A DNA stretch of 26,418 nucleotides from an uncultured Collinsella sp. GTDB taxonomy: Bacteria; Actinomycetota; Coriobacteriia; Coriobacteriales; Coriobacteriaceae. The notes under the pieces are model-generated. The model was not told where the DNA came from. It saw nothing but the letters and a program-made list of their open reading frames with translations, and did no database searches. The DNA is taken from contig CAUCQW010000030.1 of assembly GCA_958445065.1 (NCBI GenBank), positions 1 to 26,418 on the forward strand, given 5' to 3'. Below, one piece after another: positions 1-7,462 of this stretch (positions are counted from its first letter, which is position 1; each line of letters begins with the position of its first letter). Position numbers and translations under genes: made by a program.

Positions 1-1448
1 TCGTTGCGCGTGCGCCCGGTCGTTTCCTTCAGCGCATTATCGACCCAGCTGAGCTTGTCGGTTCCCGTGAGTTTGTACTTGTCCTGGGCGTATACCTTGG
101 TGCAATAGGGCTCTTTGTCGCCTGTTTCTCCCGCGGCTTCAAAGCCCCGCGCGTCTTGGACGAGACACATAGTGGCGCTGTCGGAGTGAGCCTTGATCTT
201 GTCATCCCATTCGGTAAGGTCGAGGCCCCACGTGTGGCCGCTTACACTGTTGCCGGCGAGCCTAAATCGACGCAGCAGAACGATCTTTCCGCGCACCTCG
301 TGTAGCGCGGGGATTCGGCTCGACGTATAGAACAGTTTGGGGTTGTCGTCCAAAACCTTGGCGAAAGCCGTCGTAACACTTTCGTCGGTAGCCTCGTCGT
401 TGCCTCGTGATACAAGCATGATGAGCGCTTCTGTCGGGTTTTCGTTCAAAAACGTTTTGAAGTAGCCTATGACATCGGAAAGATGCATAAAGTACGCGTC
501 TTTTTTGAGCAGGTAGTAATCCCCGTGGTCGATACCGGGGTCGTCGCCCTTTCCGAGCCGGATATCAAAATAGCGAATGCCTTCGAGCAACTGCGTGGGA
601 ATGTAATCCTGCTGGCATTTTACTTGCGAGGATTGGGGCTCAGTGTCGTTGTCCACGCTGCAGGTGCCCGAATCGTGCGTACCCGGGATGCTCAGCTCGT
701 CGAGGAACTTGTTGTCGTCGACGTATTTCATCCAACATGGCCCATCGACGTAGCTGCTGTACGTGATCCAGTCGAGGCTGCTAACCGTGGCATCGTTCTT
801 TTTCATGTCGTAACCGATAAGTTCGAGCTCCCACGGAATGCTCTTACTCTTATGGCAGATCTTATTGTTGTCCTGGTCTTCGCCGTTCGATTCTATTGCC
901 AGGTACTTATTGTCTTTTTTCTCGGTTTCTTTCTCGACCGTGCGGTCTCGGATGATATAGGTTCCGTTTGATTGACGCTCGAACGCAAAAGCGCGGCTGG
1001 GCTTGTTGTCATACTCGCCGCCCCATACGTGGATGACCTTTCCATCTTTGTCAGAGTCGTCGTCGACCGACCAAATGCTGTAGCCCGTCTTTTTATGCTC
1101 TTCGAAATTGAGCAAGGTGCGGATAGCATACCAGTTTGTATCGTCATTCTTGGTCGTTACGTTCTCAAGGATGAGCTTGCTGGACGTGCCGTCGTTAAAC
1201 AGGTGGCAGACGTTGCCGCGAACGTTGCCGTCTTGGTTGACGCTCGCGGTGCGAAAATAGCCCGCGGGGCGAAGGCGAATGACGAACTTGTCGAGGGTGG
1301 CCGCCGGTGTGGGCGTGTCTTCTGCAAATGCCGCGCGCATGGGAAGGCCCAATCCCGCGGTTTCGGGCAGGCTTGCAAGCGGCGACAACGCCGCAAGTCC
1401 TAGGCCCAGCGTAAACGCTCGACGACTGATGGCGTGGTGTTCGGTCAT
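1..1448 (-). CDS. Tat-exported ricin-like/PI-PLC X-domain protein (3' end outside window)
   Basis: The reading frame is open from an ATG at 1448 to the left edge, giving 482 residues with no stop, so the C-terminus lies outside the window. GGAGGAG sits six bases before the ATG. The N-terminus has a twin-arginine motif (S8-R9-R10-A-F), a hydrophobic stretch and an AFA|ED cleavage site near residue 42, so export through Tat is likely. Residues about 50-235 resemble a ricin-type beta-trefoil (repeating Trp/Phe-containing units with YIIRD and KYLAI segments). From about residue 250 the sequence matches the PI-PLC X domain: SIPGTHDSG with H258 and D259, RYFDIRLG with R292, and DHG with H308, equivalent to the catalytic His, Arg and His of bacterial phosphatidylinositol phospholipase C. 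The expected reaction is cleavage of phosphatidylinositol or a GPI-like glycan outside the cell; the lectin-like part could direct binding. Substrate is inferred. Confidence 0.82.
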   Translation of the reverse strand, partial: MTEHHAISRRAFTLGLGLAALSPLASLPETAGLGLPMRAAFAEDTPTPAATLDKFVIRLRPAGYFRTASVNQDGNVRGNVCHLFNDGTSSKLILENVTTKNDDTNWYAIRTLLNFEEHKKTGYSIWSVDDDSDKDGKVIHVWGGEYDNKPSRAFAFERQSNGTYIIRDRTVEKETEKKDNKYLAIESNGEDQDNNKICHKSKSIPWELELIGYDMKKNDATVSSLDWITYSSYVDGPCWMKYVDDNKFLDELSIPGTHDSGTCSVDNDTEPQSSQVKCQQDYIPTQLLEGIRYFDIRLGKGDDPGIDHGDYYLLKKDAYFMHLSDVIGYFKTFLNENPTEALIMLVSRGNDEATDESVTTAFAKVLDDNPKLFYTSSRIPALHEVRGKIVLLRRFRLAGNSVSGHTWGLDLTEWDDKIKAHSDSATMCLVQDARGFEAAGETGDKEPYCTKVYAQDKYKLTGTDKLSWVDNALKETTGRTRN

Positions 1449-1491
1449 AACTCCTCCATTCGCAGGGTGCGGTAATGCGCTCATTTTGGTC

Positions 1492-1522
1492 ACTATACTG
1501 CCCGGATGTTTAAAGGTGTCGG
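1492..1522 (-). promoter_or_regulatory. possible promoter of the PI-PLC-like gene
   Basis: On the minus strand a TATAGT -10 box (1492-1497) lies about 45 bases before the start codon. A weak CCGACA -35 box (1517-1522) is 19 bases further upstream. The -10 is good; the -35 and its spacing are poor. Confidence 0.35.
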
Positions 1523-1654
1523 CTTAAATTGTGTGCGCGGCGCTATAAATCGGCGGGCGGACGTGTTTGGGTGCTTGCCGTTTTCGTACCGTTGCCACAT
1601 TTGGGGTGGTTCCGGCGTTCGGCATCCTCGCGTTCGTCAGGTGCCGGCATAAGA

Positions 1655-1684
1655 AAGGGAGGGTCGGTTTACCGGCCCTCCCTT
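1655..1684 (-). terminator. rho-independent terminator of lipoprotein 1
   Basis: A 13-bp stem (one G-U pair) with a TTTA loop. Read on the minus strand it is followed by TCTTAT. It lies about 70 bases past the stop of the lipoprotein gene at 1755-2348. Confidence 0.75.
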
Positions 1685-1754
1685 AGTACGAAACGCTGGG
1701 GCACCGTCGCTTGTTTGCACTGCGCCCGTGTTTCCCGCTGCGCTCGCCAGTTGC

Positions 1755-2348
1755 TTAGCGCTTGATCTCGATATCGTCGAGCTTGACGTCCATGGCCTCG
1801 GTCTTGGCTTCGGCGATGTCGTCGGCAAATTCCAGAGACTTCATCATGGTCTCGACGGCGTCCTTGTGCTCCTCGACGTTGTCGATGCTCACGTATACGC
1901 TGCCGCCGCCTGCTTCGGTGAAGTACTCAGTCGTCACGCCGCCCGAGTGTGTATAGGAAGCGTTGCGCCAGGTCTTGCCGTTGTACTTGACGGGATCATT
2001 CTCGGTCCACTCAAAGTTGGCCTTCCATTTGGCCTCGTAGTCGAACAGCTCGTCAGCGTTCTTGTCAGAGTCGAAGACGGGGATGAAGCGGTCGCTGGCG
2101 TGCTCGCTCTCGGTGAACTTAAACTGGGCCCTATCGGCCGTGTCGCCTGCGACGTCCGTGATTTCGACGCCCTCGGGCATCTCGACCTTAAACCAGATGA
2201 AGTCGGTCCTCATATCCACGGCTGGCTTTTCTGCTCCGCCGCCACCGCCACTGCCAGCAGCGCCACCGCTTCCGCCGCAACCCACCAGGGCAACCGCGGC
2301 AAAAAGACTCATGCAGAGGGTGAGAATCGCAAAGGCCTTCTTTTTCAT
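1755..2348 (-). CDS. secreted lipoprotein, paralogue 1
   Basis: A 197-residue lipoprotein of unknown function. The N-terminus MKKKAFAILTLCMSLF is a lipoprotein signal with lipobox ALVGC, so Cys24 would be lipidated and the protein held on the outer face of the membrane. A Gly/Ser-rich linker (about 25-40) leads to a soluble domain beginning TDFIWFKVEMPEGVE. GAGGAGG lies eight to nine bases before the ATG. The neighbouring gene at 2591-3193 encodes a clear paralogue: both share the signal, the FIWFKVEMPEGV segment, a DRFIPV segment, a KYNGKTW/EYNGRTW segment, a GSVYV segment and a C-terminal SLEFADDIAEA/SIEFPDDMAEA helix, so they arose by tandem duplication. Each copy has its own terminator, so they are probably separately transcribed. 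No enzyme motif is visible; ligand binding or an envelope role is only a guess. Confidence 0.85.
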   Translation of the reverse strand: MKKKAFAILTLCMSLFAAVALVGCGGSGGAAGSGGGGGAEKPAVDMRTDFIWFKVEMPEGVEITDVAGDTADRAQFKFTESEHASDRFIPVFDSDKNADELFDYEAKWKANFEWTENDPVKYNGKTWRNASYTHSGGVTTEYFTEAGGGSVYVSIDNVEEHKDAVETMMKSLEFADDIAEAKTEAMDVKLDDIEIKR

Positions 2349-2420
2349 GGTCGTGTCCTCCTCGATCTGTAACCGCCCATGGATTACCTGTCTTTACTGT
2401 ACGCGTGGACGGCTCGCTAG

Positions 2421-2439
2421 GGTGGGCCATGTGTCCCAT
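2421..2439 (-). repeat. 19-bp repeat upstream of lipoprotein 1 (copy 1)
   Basis: GGTGGGCCATGTGTCCCAT occurs here and again, identically and in the same orientation, at 3391-3409. This copy is 73 bases before the lipoprotein 1 start. On the minus strand it reads as the imperfect dyad TGGG-N8-CCCA. It may be a regulator site or a remnant of the tandem duplication. Confidence 0.6.
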
Positions 2440-2490
2440 TCTGAGGGCCGGATTTGCGCCGCAAGTGGCAATATGCGCGGGTCCAAAAGA

Positions 2491-2520
2491 GGGGAGGGCC
2501 GATGCCTGTCGGCCCTCCCC
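2491..2520 (-). terminator. rho-independent terminator of lipoprotein 2
   Basis: A 12-bp stem of GGGGAGGGCCGA with its complement around a six-base loop. On the minus strand it is followed by TCTTTT. The stem resembles that at 1655-1684, as expected if gene and terminator were duplicated together. Confidence 0.8.
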
Positions 2521-2590
2521 GGGGTTGGGTGCCCGTTGCTTTAATGGGGCGCATGTGCGCAGGTGCGCGTAGGCGCGTGCGGGTGTCCCG

Positions 2591-3193
2591 TTACTTGAGC
2601 TCGATGCTCGAAATCTCGACTTCGCGCGCCTCGGAAACTGCCTCTGCCATGTCATCGGGGAATTCGATGGAGTTGAGGAGCGCCTCGGCTTCTTTCTTGT
2701 GCTGGTCGAAGTTCGAGATGAGGACGTAGACGCTTCCTGGTTCAACGTCGGTAAAAAGGATGGTTGAGATACCGCTGTTGTCTTCGTACGTTCCGACGAG
2801 CCACGTCCTGCCGTTATATTCGACGGACCCGCCATCCTTCCACTGGAACGTATCCCCCTTCTTTTCTGCCTGGTCGGCGTGGGACTCCTCGGCCGTCAGC
2901 GCTTTTTTCCAAACGGGGATAAAGCGATCGGCCGAGGCGTTCTCGTCTTCGGGGAAGGTGAGCTGAACCCTGTCGGCATTCTTGCCGGCGGAGTCGCTTA
3001 CGCCGACACCCTCGGGCATCTCGACCTTAAACCAGATAAAGTCGGTCTTCTTGGCGACGGGGGCCTTTTCCTTGCTCTCGCTCTTGGCGGTGCTGCCGCC
3101 TCCGCCCGATGCGCTCCCGCCGCAGCCGACAAGGGCAAATGCGGCAAAGAGGGCGATGCAAAGGGAAAGAATCGATAGGGTCTTTTTCTTCAT
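2591..3193 (-). CDS. secreted lipoprotein, paralogue 2
   Basis: A 200-residue lipoprotein paralogous to the one at 1755-2348. The start chosen is the ATG at 3193, where AGGAGG lies eight bases upstream and the protein begins with a clean signal MKKKTLSILSLCIALF; an in-frame ATG at 3226 would add 11 residues before the signal and has no comparable ribosome site. The lipobox ALVGC gives Cys24 as the lipidation site. After a Ser/Gly/Lys-rich linker, the domain starts TDFIWFKVEMPEGVGVSDSA, followed by DRFIPVWKKALTAEE, VEYNGRTWLVGTY, GSVYVLISNF and a terminal helix. The conserved segments shared with paralogue 1 define a small domain I cannot assign to a named family. A terminator follows at 2491-2520, so this is a one-gene unit. 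Confidence 0.85.
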   Translation of the reverse strand: MKKKTLSILSLCIALFAAFALVGCGGSASGGGGSTAKSESKEKAPVAKKTDFIWFKVEMPEGVGVSDSAGKNADRVQLTFPEDENASADRFIPVWKKALTAEESHADQAEKKGDTFQWKDGGSVEYNGRTWLVGTYEDNSGISTILFTDVEPGSVYVLISNFDQHKKEAEALLNSIEFPDDMAEAVSEAREVEISSIELK

Positions 3194-3570
3194 GGTGGTG
3201 TCCTCCTTGTCTGCCGATGACATCACGACGCCGTATGCTGTTGGGGTACTGATTGCGCTGGCGGCGGATGTCTCTGCGTGCTGTGCGGCTTATGCCTCCG
3301 TTCATTGCTTGTGGCCGTTGTCCGGCCGTGCCCCAACGGGTTCCTTGCTTATAGATATGCCCCAGCTTGTGCTGCCCGGAAGTCTCGAAAGGTGGGCCAT
3401 GTGTCCCATGTTTGTGTCGCTGCCGCCTATCGTGTGCCATAGAAATCCGCGATGGCCAGGTGCGCTGACGCCCATGTGCTTATGGGCTAGACTTAGCACC
3501 ATTATGTGATCGATGCGGTCGGTCGGCGGTTGCCACCCGACCGATGTATATGACTTGAAGGTGCATGCGT
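3194..3570. other. divergent intergenic region, lipoprotein 2 / folate pair
   Basis: About 377 bases between divergent genes. It holds the second copy of the 19-bp repeat (3391-3409) and, close to the rightward gene, a small GC-rich dyad (CGGTCGG near 3516 and CCGACCG near 3537). No gene of credible length or ribosome site was found. Promoters for both flanking units must lie here but no clear -35/-10 pair stands out. Confidence 0.55.
3391..3409 (-). repeat. 19-bp repeat upstream of lipoprotein 2 (copy 2)
   Basis: Identical to 2421-2439 and in the same orientation relative to the downstream lipoprotein gene, but 198 rather than 73 bases from the start codon. Similarity continues weakly into a shared CGAG on the gene-proximal side. 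Confidence 0.6.
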
Positions 3571-4203
3571 ATGAGCCAAGAGATGATGGACAAGACCTGC
3601 CGCGGGTTTGCCGAGGCGCTTGCCGCGCGCGAGCCGGTGCCCGGCGGCGGCAGCGCGAGCGCCTTTGTGGGTGCGCTGGGCGCCTCGCTGTGCGGGATGG
3701 TCGCGCGCTACGGCGCGACCAACCCCGCGCTTGCCGATCGCGCGGATGACCTGACGCGCGCGTTTGCCCAGGCTGATGAGCTGGCCCAGGAGCTTGTCGA
3801 GTTGGTTGCCGAAGACGTTCGTGCCTATGGGCAGGTGTCCGCGGCGTACGGTATTCCGCGTGGCGATCCGGCTCGAGCGACCGCGATTCAGGATGCGCTG
3901 CATGTGGCCGCTATGCCGCCGTATCGCATTATGGATGCCTGCGGGCGTGCACTGGCGCTGCTCGAGGACATGGCCGACAAGGGTTCGCGTCAGCTGCTGT
4001 CCGATGTGGCGTGCGGCGCCGTGTTCTGCCGTTCTGCTATGCAGGGCGCGAGCTTGACGCTCTTTGCGAACACCACGTCTATGAAGGATCGCGCTCGTGC
4101 TGAGGAGCTCGAGACGGCGTGTGATGAGTTGCTCGACATGTGGTTGCCGCGCGCCGATGCGCTGGCGCGCCGCGCCGCCGACGCTGCAAGGAAGAGAGGG
4201 TAG
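3571..4203 (+). CDS. cyclodeaminase/cyclohydrolase family protein (FchA-like)
   Basis: A 210-residue protein of the formiminotransferase-cyclodeaminase C-terminal family, which includes formimino-THF cyclodeaminase and the methenyl-THF cyclohydrolase FchA of acetogens. The signature PVPGGGSASAFVGALGASL lies at about residues 22-40, and the later DVACGAVFCRSAMQGASL segment is typical too. The start at 3571 has GAAGG at -14 to -10; the ATG at 3565 is too close to it. The stop is two bases before the folD start, so the genes are almost certainly one operon. There is no formiminotransferase domain or histidine-degradation gene beside it, which favours a one-carbon role, converting 5,10-methenyl-THF to 10-formyl-THF, over histidine breakdown. 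That choice of reaction is inference. Confidence 0.85.
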   Translation: MSQEMMDKTCRGFAEALAAREPVPGGGSASAFVGALGASLCGMVARYGATNPALADRADDLTRAFAQADELAQELVELVAEDVRAYGQVSAAYGIPRGDPARATAIQDALHVAAMPPYRIMDACGRALALLEDMADKGSRQLLSDVACGAVFCRSAMQGASLTLFANTTSMKDRARAEELETACDELLDMWLPRADALARRAADAARKRG

Positions 4204-4205
4204 CC

Positions 4206-5060
4206 ATGGCTGAACTGCTGAAGGGTGCTCCCGTCGCCCGCGCGTTGACTGAGGAACTTGCTGCTCGCTGCGCAGCCCTGCGCGAGCGAGGCGTTGTTCC
4301 GACGTTGGCTATCGTGCGTGTGGGCGAACGCGAGGACGACCTATCCTACGAGCGCGGTGCGCTCAAGCGCTGCGAAAAAGTGGGGATTGAGGCTCGTCGC
4401 GTTTTGCTTTCTGCCGATGTTTCGCAGGACGAACTGTTGACGGCCATTGAGGACATCAATACCGATTCGTCTGTTCATGGCTGTCTGATGTTCCGCCCGC
4501 TGCCCGCCGGCCTTGACGAGGATTCGGTTGCCGCAGCACTCAATCCTGCCAAGGACGTTGACTCCATGACGCCGGCTTCGCTGCTCACCACGCTTTCGGG
4601 GCGCGGCGAGGGTTTTGCCCCCTGCACAGCCGAAGCCGTGCTTGCTTTGCTGGATCATTACGGCGTTGAGCTGGATGGAGCTAAGGTTGCTGTGGTCGGG
4701 CGCTCGCTGGTGATCGGGCGTCCTGTTGCCGCCATGCTTACGGCTCGCAATGCCACGGTGACGATGTGCCATACGCATACACGCGATCTTGCTGCCGAGT
4801 GCCGTTCTGCCGACATTGTGGTTGCCGCCGTTGGACGCGCGCGTACGATTGGCGTGGATGCCGTTCGCGAGGGCCAGACGATCATCGATGTTGGCATTAA
4901 TTGGGACGAGGCCGCTGGCAAGCTGGTCGGGGACGTTGATTTTGATGCTGCAGAGCCGGTTGTTGACACCATCACGCCCGTGCCGGGCGGCGTGGGAGCT
5001 GTGACGACGGCGATCCTCGCCAAACACGTGATCGAAGCGGCCGAGCGCGCATTGAAATAG
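4206..5060 (+). CDS. folD: FolD, methylenetetrahydrofolate dehydrogenase (cyclohydrolase lysine absent)
   Basis: A 284-residue FolD-family protein acting on 5,10-methylene-THF in the cytoplasm. The start at 4206 is preceded by AAGGAAGAGAGGG. The catalytic N-terminal domain has VGEREDDLSYERGALK: Y48 aligns with the conserved tyrosine, but the position four residues on, normally the cyclohydrolase lysine of the YxxxK motif, is A52 (codon GCG); K54 is present. The segment NPAKDVDSM matches the usual KDVDG loop. The nucleotide-binding domain has VVGRSLVIGRPVAAML (about 184-199) and the C-terminus has TPVPGGVGAVTTAIL. Dehydrogenase activity is expected; cyclohydrolase activity is doubtful because lysine mutants of the human enzyme lose it. 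The FchA-like gene just upstream would supply that step. Confidence 0.92.
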   Translation: MAELLKGAPVARALTEELAARCAALRERGVVPTLAIVRVGEREDDLSYERGALKRCEKVGIEARRVLLSADVSQDELLTAIEDINTDSSVHGCLMFRPLPAGLDEDSVAAALNPAKDVDSMTPASLLTTLSGRGEGFAPCTAEAVLALLDHYGVELDGAKVAVVGRSLVIGRPVAAMLTARNATVTMCHTHTRDLAAECRSADIVVAAVGRARTIGVDAVREGQTIIDVGINWDEAAGKLVGDVDFDAAEPVVDTITPVPGGVGAVTTAILAKHVIEAAERALK

Positions 5061-5093
5061 GCGTTTTGGGCTGTTTGAGGGGTTAGTTCTATA

Positions 5094-5331
5094 CCCCGTG
5101 GACAAAAAATGCCAAATATGAGTACTGTTGCCAAGATAGTCACATATGTCTTACGTCTTTTTGGCTTCCTAACGGTATCCATTATCGTTAGGAAGCCTAT
5201 TTTATTGAACTTATGGGGAATAACGTTGTCTTGCTTTTGGGCAAATGGGGATTTTCGGCACTCGTTACAGGGAAATTTGCTGCCACTAAATTGGTGACAG
5301 TACTCATATTTGGCATTTTTTGACCACGGGG
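5094..5331. repeat. 238-bp element with 41-bp terminal inverted repeats
   Basis: The arms 5094-5134 and 5291-5331 are inverted copies matching at 38 of 41 bases (core CAAAAAATGCCAAATATGAG). Between them is a 12-bp hairpin (5163-5197). The interior is AT-richer than the neighbouring genes. A 62-codon frame inside has no family resemblance or ribosome site. The structure suits a miniature transposable element or a long RNA hairpin. This element fills most of the 354-base gap between folD and the dipeptidase gene; the rest holds the leader of the latter. Confidence 0.72.
5163..5205 (+). terminator. probable terminator of the FchA-folD operon
   Basis: GGCTTCCTAACG pairs perfectly with CGTTAGGAAGCC (12 bp, 11-base loop) and is followed by TATTTTATT. 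It lies 100 bases after folD and inside the inverted-repeat element, so the element may carry its own terminator. Confidence 0.6.
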
Positions 5332-5414
5332 GCTGCCGAGGCCGTGGTTTCGCCCTTTCTGCGCCGAAGCGATACACTGTTATCGTTTGATTTCTTCACT
5401 CAAGGAGGATGCGC

Positions 5415-6938
5415 ATGCCGTGCACAACGATTCTGGTCGGTAAAAACGCAAGCTACGACGGGTCGACCCTGGTCGCGCGTAACGAGGACTCGTCCAACGG
5501 GGTGTTTGAGCCCAAGCGTATGCGCGTGGTGCATCCCGACGAGCAGCCGCGCGTCTACACGAGCGTCCTGAGTCACCTGACCGTTGAACTGCCCGATAAC
5601 CCCATGCGCTACACGAGCGTCCCCGATGTTGTCCCGGGCCACGGCATCTGGGCCGAGGCCGGTTTCAACGAGCTCAATGTGGGCATGTCCGCAACCGAGA
5701 CGCTCACCACCAACGAGCGCGTCCGCGGCGCCGACCCACTCGTGGACTACGTGCCCGCCAAGGGCAACGAGGGTGAGGACGGCTATGTGCCGGCGCAACC
5801 TGGTGGCCTGGGCGAGGAGGATATGGTGACCCTGGTCCTGCCCTACGCCAAGTCCGCCCGCGACGGCGTCCGTATCCTGGGCGACCTGCTCGAGCGCTAC
5901 GGCACCTACGAGAACAACGGCATCGCCTTTAGTGATGTGGACGAGATCTGGTGGCTCGAGACCATCGGTGGTCACCACTGGATTGCCAAGCGTGTGCCCG
6001 ATGACGCCTATGTGACCATGCCCAACCAGCTGGGTATCGACAGCTTTGACCTGGATGACGCCGAGGGCGCCCAGGCCGACCATATGTGCTCCGCCGACTT
6101 GCGCGCCTGGATGGCCGAGTGGCATCTGGACCTGACGCTGGGCGTCGAGGGCGACGGCCCGGCTGTGGTCTTTAACCCGCGCGGGGCCTTTGGCTCGCAC
6201 AGCGACAGCGACCATGTCTACAACACGCCGCGCGCCTGGTACATGCAGCGCTGCCTCAACCCCAGCGACGTGTGGGATGGCCCCGACGCCGACTTCACGC
6301 CCGAGAGCGACGACATCCCTTGGAGCCGCGTGCCCGAGCGCAAGGTGACCATCGAGGACATTAAGTACGTGCTTTCGAGCCACTACCAGGGCACGGAGTA
6401 CGACTGCTACGGCAGCAAGGGCACGCCCGCCACGCGCGGCGCCTATCGCCCCATCGGCATCAACCGCAACAGCCAGCTCGCCGTGTTGCAGCTGCGTTCC
6501 TATGCGCAGCCGGCCTATCGCGCCGTGCAGTGGATGGCCTTTGGCTCCAACTCGTTTAACGCGCTGGTTCCGCTGTACGCCAACGTCGAGACCATGCCCG
6601 AGTACTATGCCGACACGCAGGCTCGCGTGACGTCCGAAAACTTCTACTGGGCCAACCGCCTGATCGGTGCCCTGGCCGACGTCCGTTTCCATGAGTGCGG
6701 CCGCGCGGTCGAGGATTATCAGGAGAAGATCGGTGGCATGGGCCACAAGCAGATCCATGACGTCGACGCTGCCGTAGCCGCTCTGCCCGAGGCCGAGGTG
6801 CCTTCCGAGCTTACACGCGCCAACGAGGCCTTTGCCGAGCGTGTTCGCGTGGAGACCGATGCCCTGCTGGGCAAGGTGCTCTACACCACGAGCTGCGCCA
6901 TGAAGAACTCTTTCGCGATGAACGACAACGTGAGGTAG
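5415..6938 (+). CDS. C69-family dipeptidase (PepD-like)
   Basis: A 507-residue member of the C69 family of N-terminal-nucleophile cysteine dipeptidases. The N-terminus MPCTTILVGKNASYDGSTL is the family signature: removal of the first residues exposes Cys3 as nucleophile, and the TxxARNEDS segment follows, as in the Lactobacillus PepD enzymes. Further family segments include EIWWLETIGGHHWIAKRVP and LGIDSFDL. No signal peptide is visible, so it should work in the cytoplasm, splitting dipeptides from imported peptides. AAGGAGG at 5402-5408 is six bases before the ATG at 5415; the ATG at 5409 abuts it and was rejected, which also keeps the cysteine near the terminus. Length is close to the family norm (about 470-510). 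It stands alone between the repeat element and the next unit. Confidence 0.93.
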   Translation: MPCTTILVGKNASYDGSTLVARNEDSSNGVFEPKRMRVVHPDEQPRVYTSVLSHLTVELPDNPMRYTSVPDVVPGHGIWAEAGFNELNVGMSATETLTTNERVRGADPLVDYVPAKGNEGEDGYVPAQPGGLGEEDMVTLVLPYAKSARDGVRILGDLLERYGTYENNGIAFSDVDEIWWLETIGGHHWIAKRVPDDAYVTMPNQLGIDSFDLDDAEGAQADHMCSADLRAWMAEWHLDLTLGVEGDGPAVVFNPRGAFGSHSDSDHVYNTPRAWYMQRCLNPSDVWDGPDADFTPESDDIPWSRVPERKVTIEDIKYVLSSHYQGTEYDCYGSKGTPATRGAYRPIGINRNSQLAVLQLRSYAQPAYRAVQWMAFGSNSFNALVPLYANVETMPEYYADTQARVTSENFYWANRLIGALADVRFHECGRAVEDYQEKIGGMGHKQIHDVDAAVAALPEAEVPSELTRANEAFAERVRVETDALLGKVLYTTSCAMKNSFAMNDNVR

Positions 6939-6972
6939 GGATTTCCCGTCGATCGAATAGCGCTAAAACGCT

Positions 6973-7002
6973 TTGTCGCTTTCGCTCAATCTTGGGTACA
7001 AG
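6973..7002 (+). promoter_or_regulatory. possible promoter of the phasin-like/ABC1 kinase unit
   Basis: TTGTCG (6973-6978) and TACAAG (6997-7002) are separated by 18 bases and lie about 35 bases before the start codon. Each matches four of six consensus positions. Confidence 0.3.
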
Positions 7003-7037
7003 AACGCCAATGCAGTTGTTTGTGATTGGAGACAACC

Positions 7038-7454
7038 ATGGTTATGAAACTCGATCAGCTTGTTAACGGCGCCATCAACGTGGGCTTCGGCGCCGCCGCC
7101 GTTGCCGTCGAGGGCAGCAAGAAGGTCCTCGACGACCTTAACACCAAGGGCGAGCAGGTGCGCAAGGACGCAGGCGCCCCCGGTATCGCCCGCAGTGTGT
7201 CCGACATGTTCGAACAGGCCGGCGGTACCATCTCCGATCTGACCGAGCGCTTGGGCATGCAGGGCGAGACCGCGGCCCAGCGCGTGCTCGACGAGCTCAT
7301 TCTGGCTCGCGTCCGCGTCATGACAGCCCCCGAGCGCACGGCCTTCCTGGCCCATGTGCGCGACATCGTCGATTCGGTCGAGGACAACGTGACCTCGGTG
7401 CCCGTCGAGTCCGTTGAGCCCGACGATGCGAAGGATACCGAAGAGGCCGAGTAG
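7038..7454 (+). CDS. small phasin-like helical protein
   Basis: A 138-residue protein, predicted almost wholly alpha-helical, without signal peptide. It begins MVMKLDQLVNGAINVGFGAAAVAVEG; residues about 25-110 look like amphipathic coiled helices and the last 25 residues are acidic. The pattern (AAVAVEGSKKVLDDLNTKGEQ) recalls phasin-type granule-surface proteins, but similarity is by composition and helix pattern rather than a decisive motif. GGAG (7028-7031) is six bases before the ATG; an in-frame TTG at 7026 lies inside that site and was rejected. The stop is eight bases before the ABC1 kinase start, so the two are co-transcribed and translation may be coupled. A partner or regulator of the kinase at the membrane or on lipid is inferred from position only. 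Confidence 0.7.
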   Translation: MVMKLDQLVNGAINVGFGAAAVAVEGSKKVLDDLNTKGEQVRKDAGAPGIARSVSDMFEQAGGTISDLTERLGMQGETAAQRVLDELILARVRVMTAPERTAFLAHVRDIVDSVEDNVTSVPVESVEPDDAKDTEEAE

Positions 7455-7462
7455 CAGCGCAG

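Larger units (their letters stand above)
1449..1754. other. intergenic region between PI-PLC-like gene and lipoprotein 1
   Basis: This 306-base gap holds the leader and probable promoter of the PI-PLC-like gene and the terminator of the upstream lipoprotein gene at 1655-1684. No further gene is convincing on either strand. Confidence 0.6.

Noticed and set aside
483..971. Plus-strand 162-codon frame near the left edge
   Set aside because: It overlaps the minus-strand PI-PLC domain, which has catalytic motifs in the right order; the plus frame has none.
3516..3543. GC-rich dyad before the FchA-like gene
   Set aside because: A seven-base dyad without T tract or known operator pattern; too weak to call as a site.
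5109..5297. 62-codon frame inside the inverted-repeat element
   Set aside because: It starts in one arm and ends in the other, lacks a ribosome site and has no family resemblance; structure explains the sequence better.
5400..6758. Long minus-strand open frame opposite the dipeptidase (452 codons)
   Set aside because: Biased codon use in the GC-rich plus-strand gene produces it; the plus strand encodes a complete C69 enzyme.
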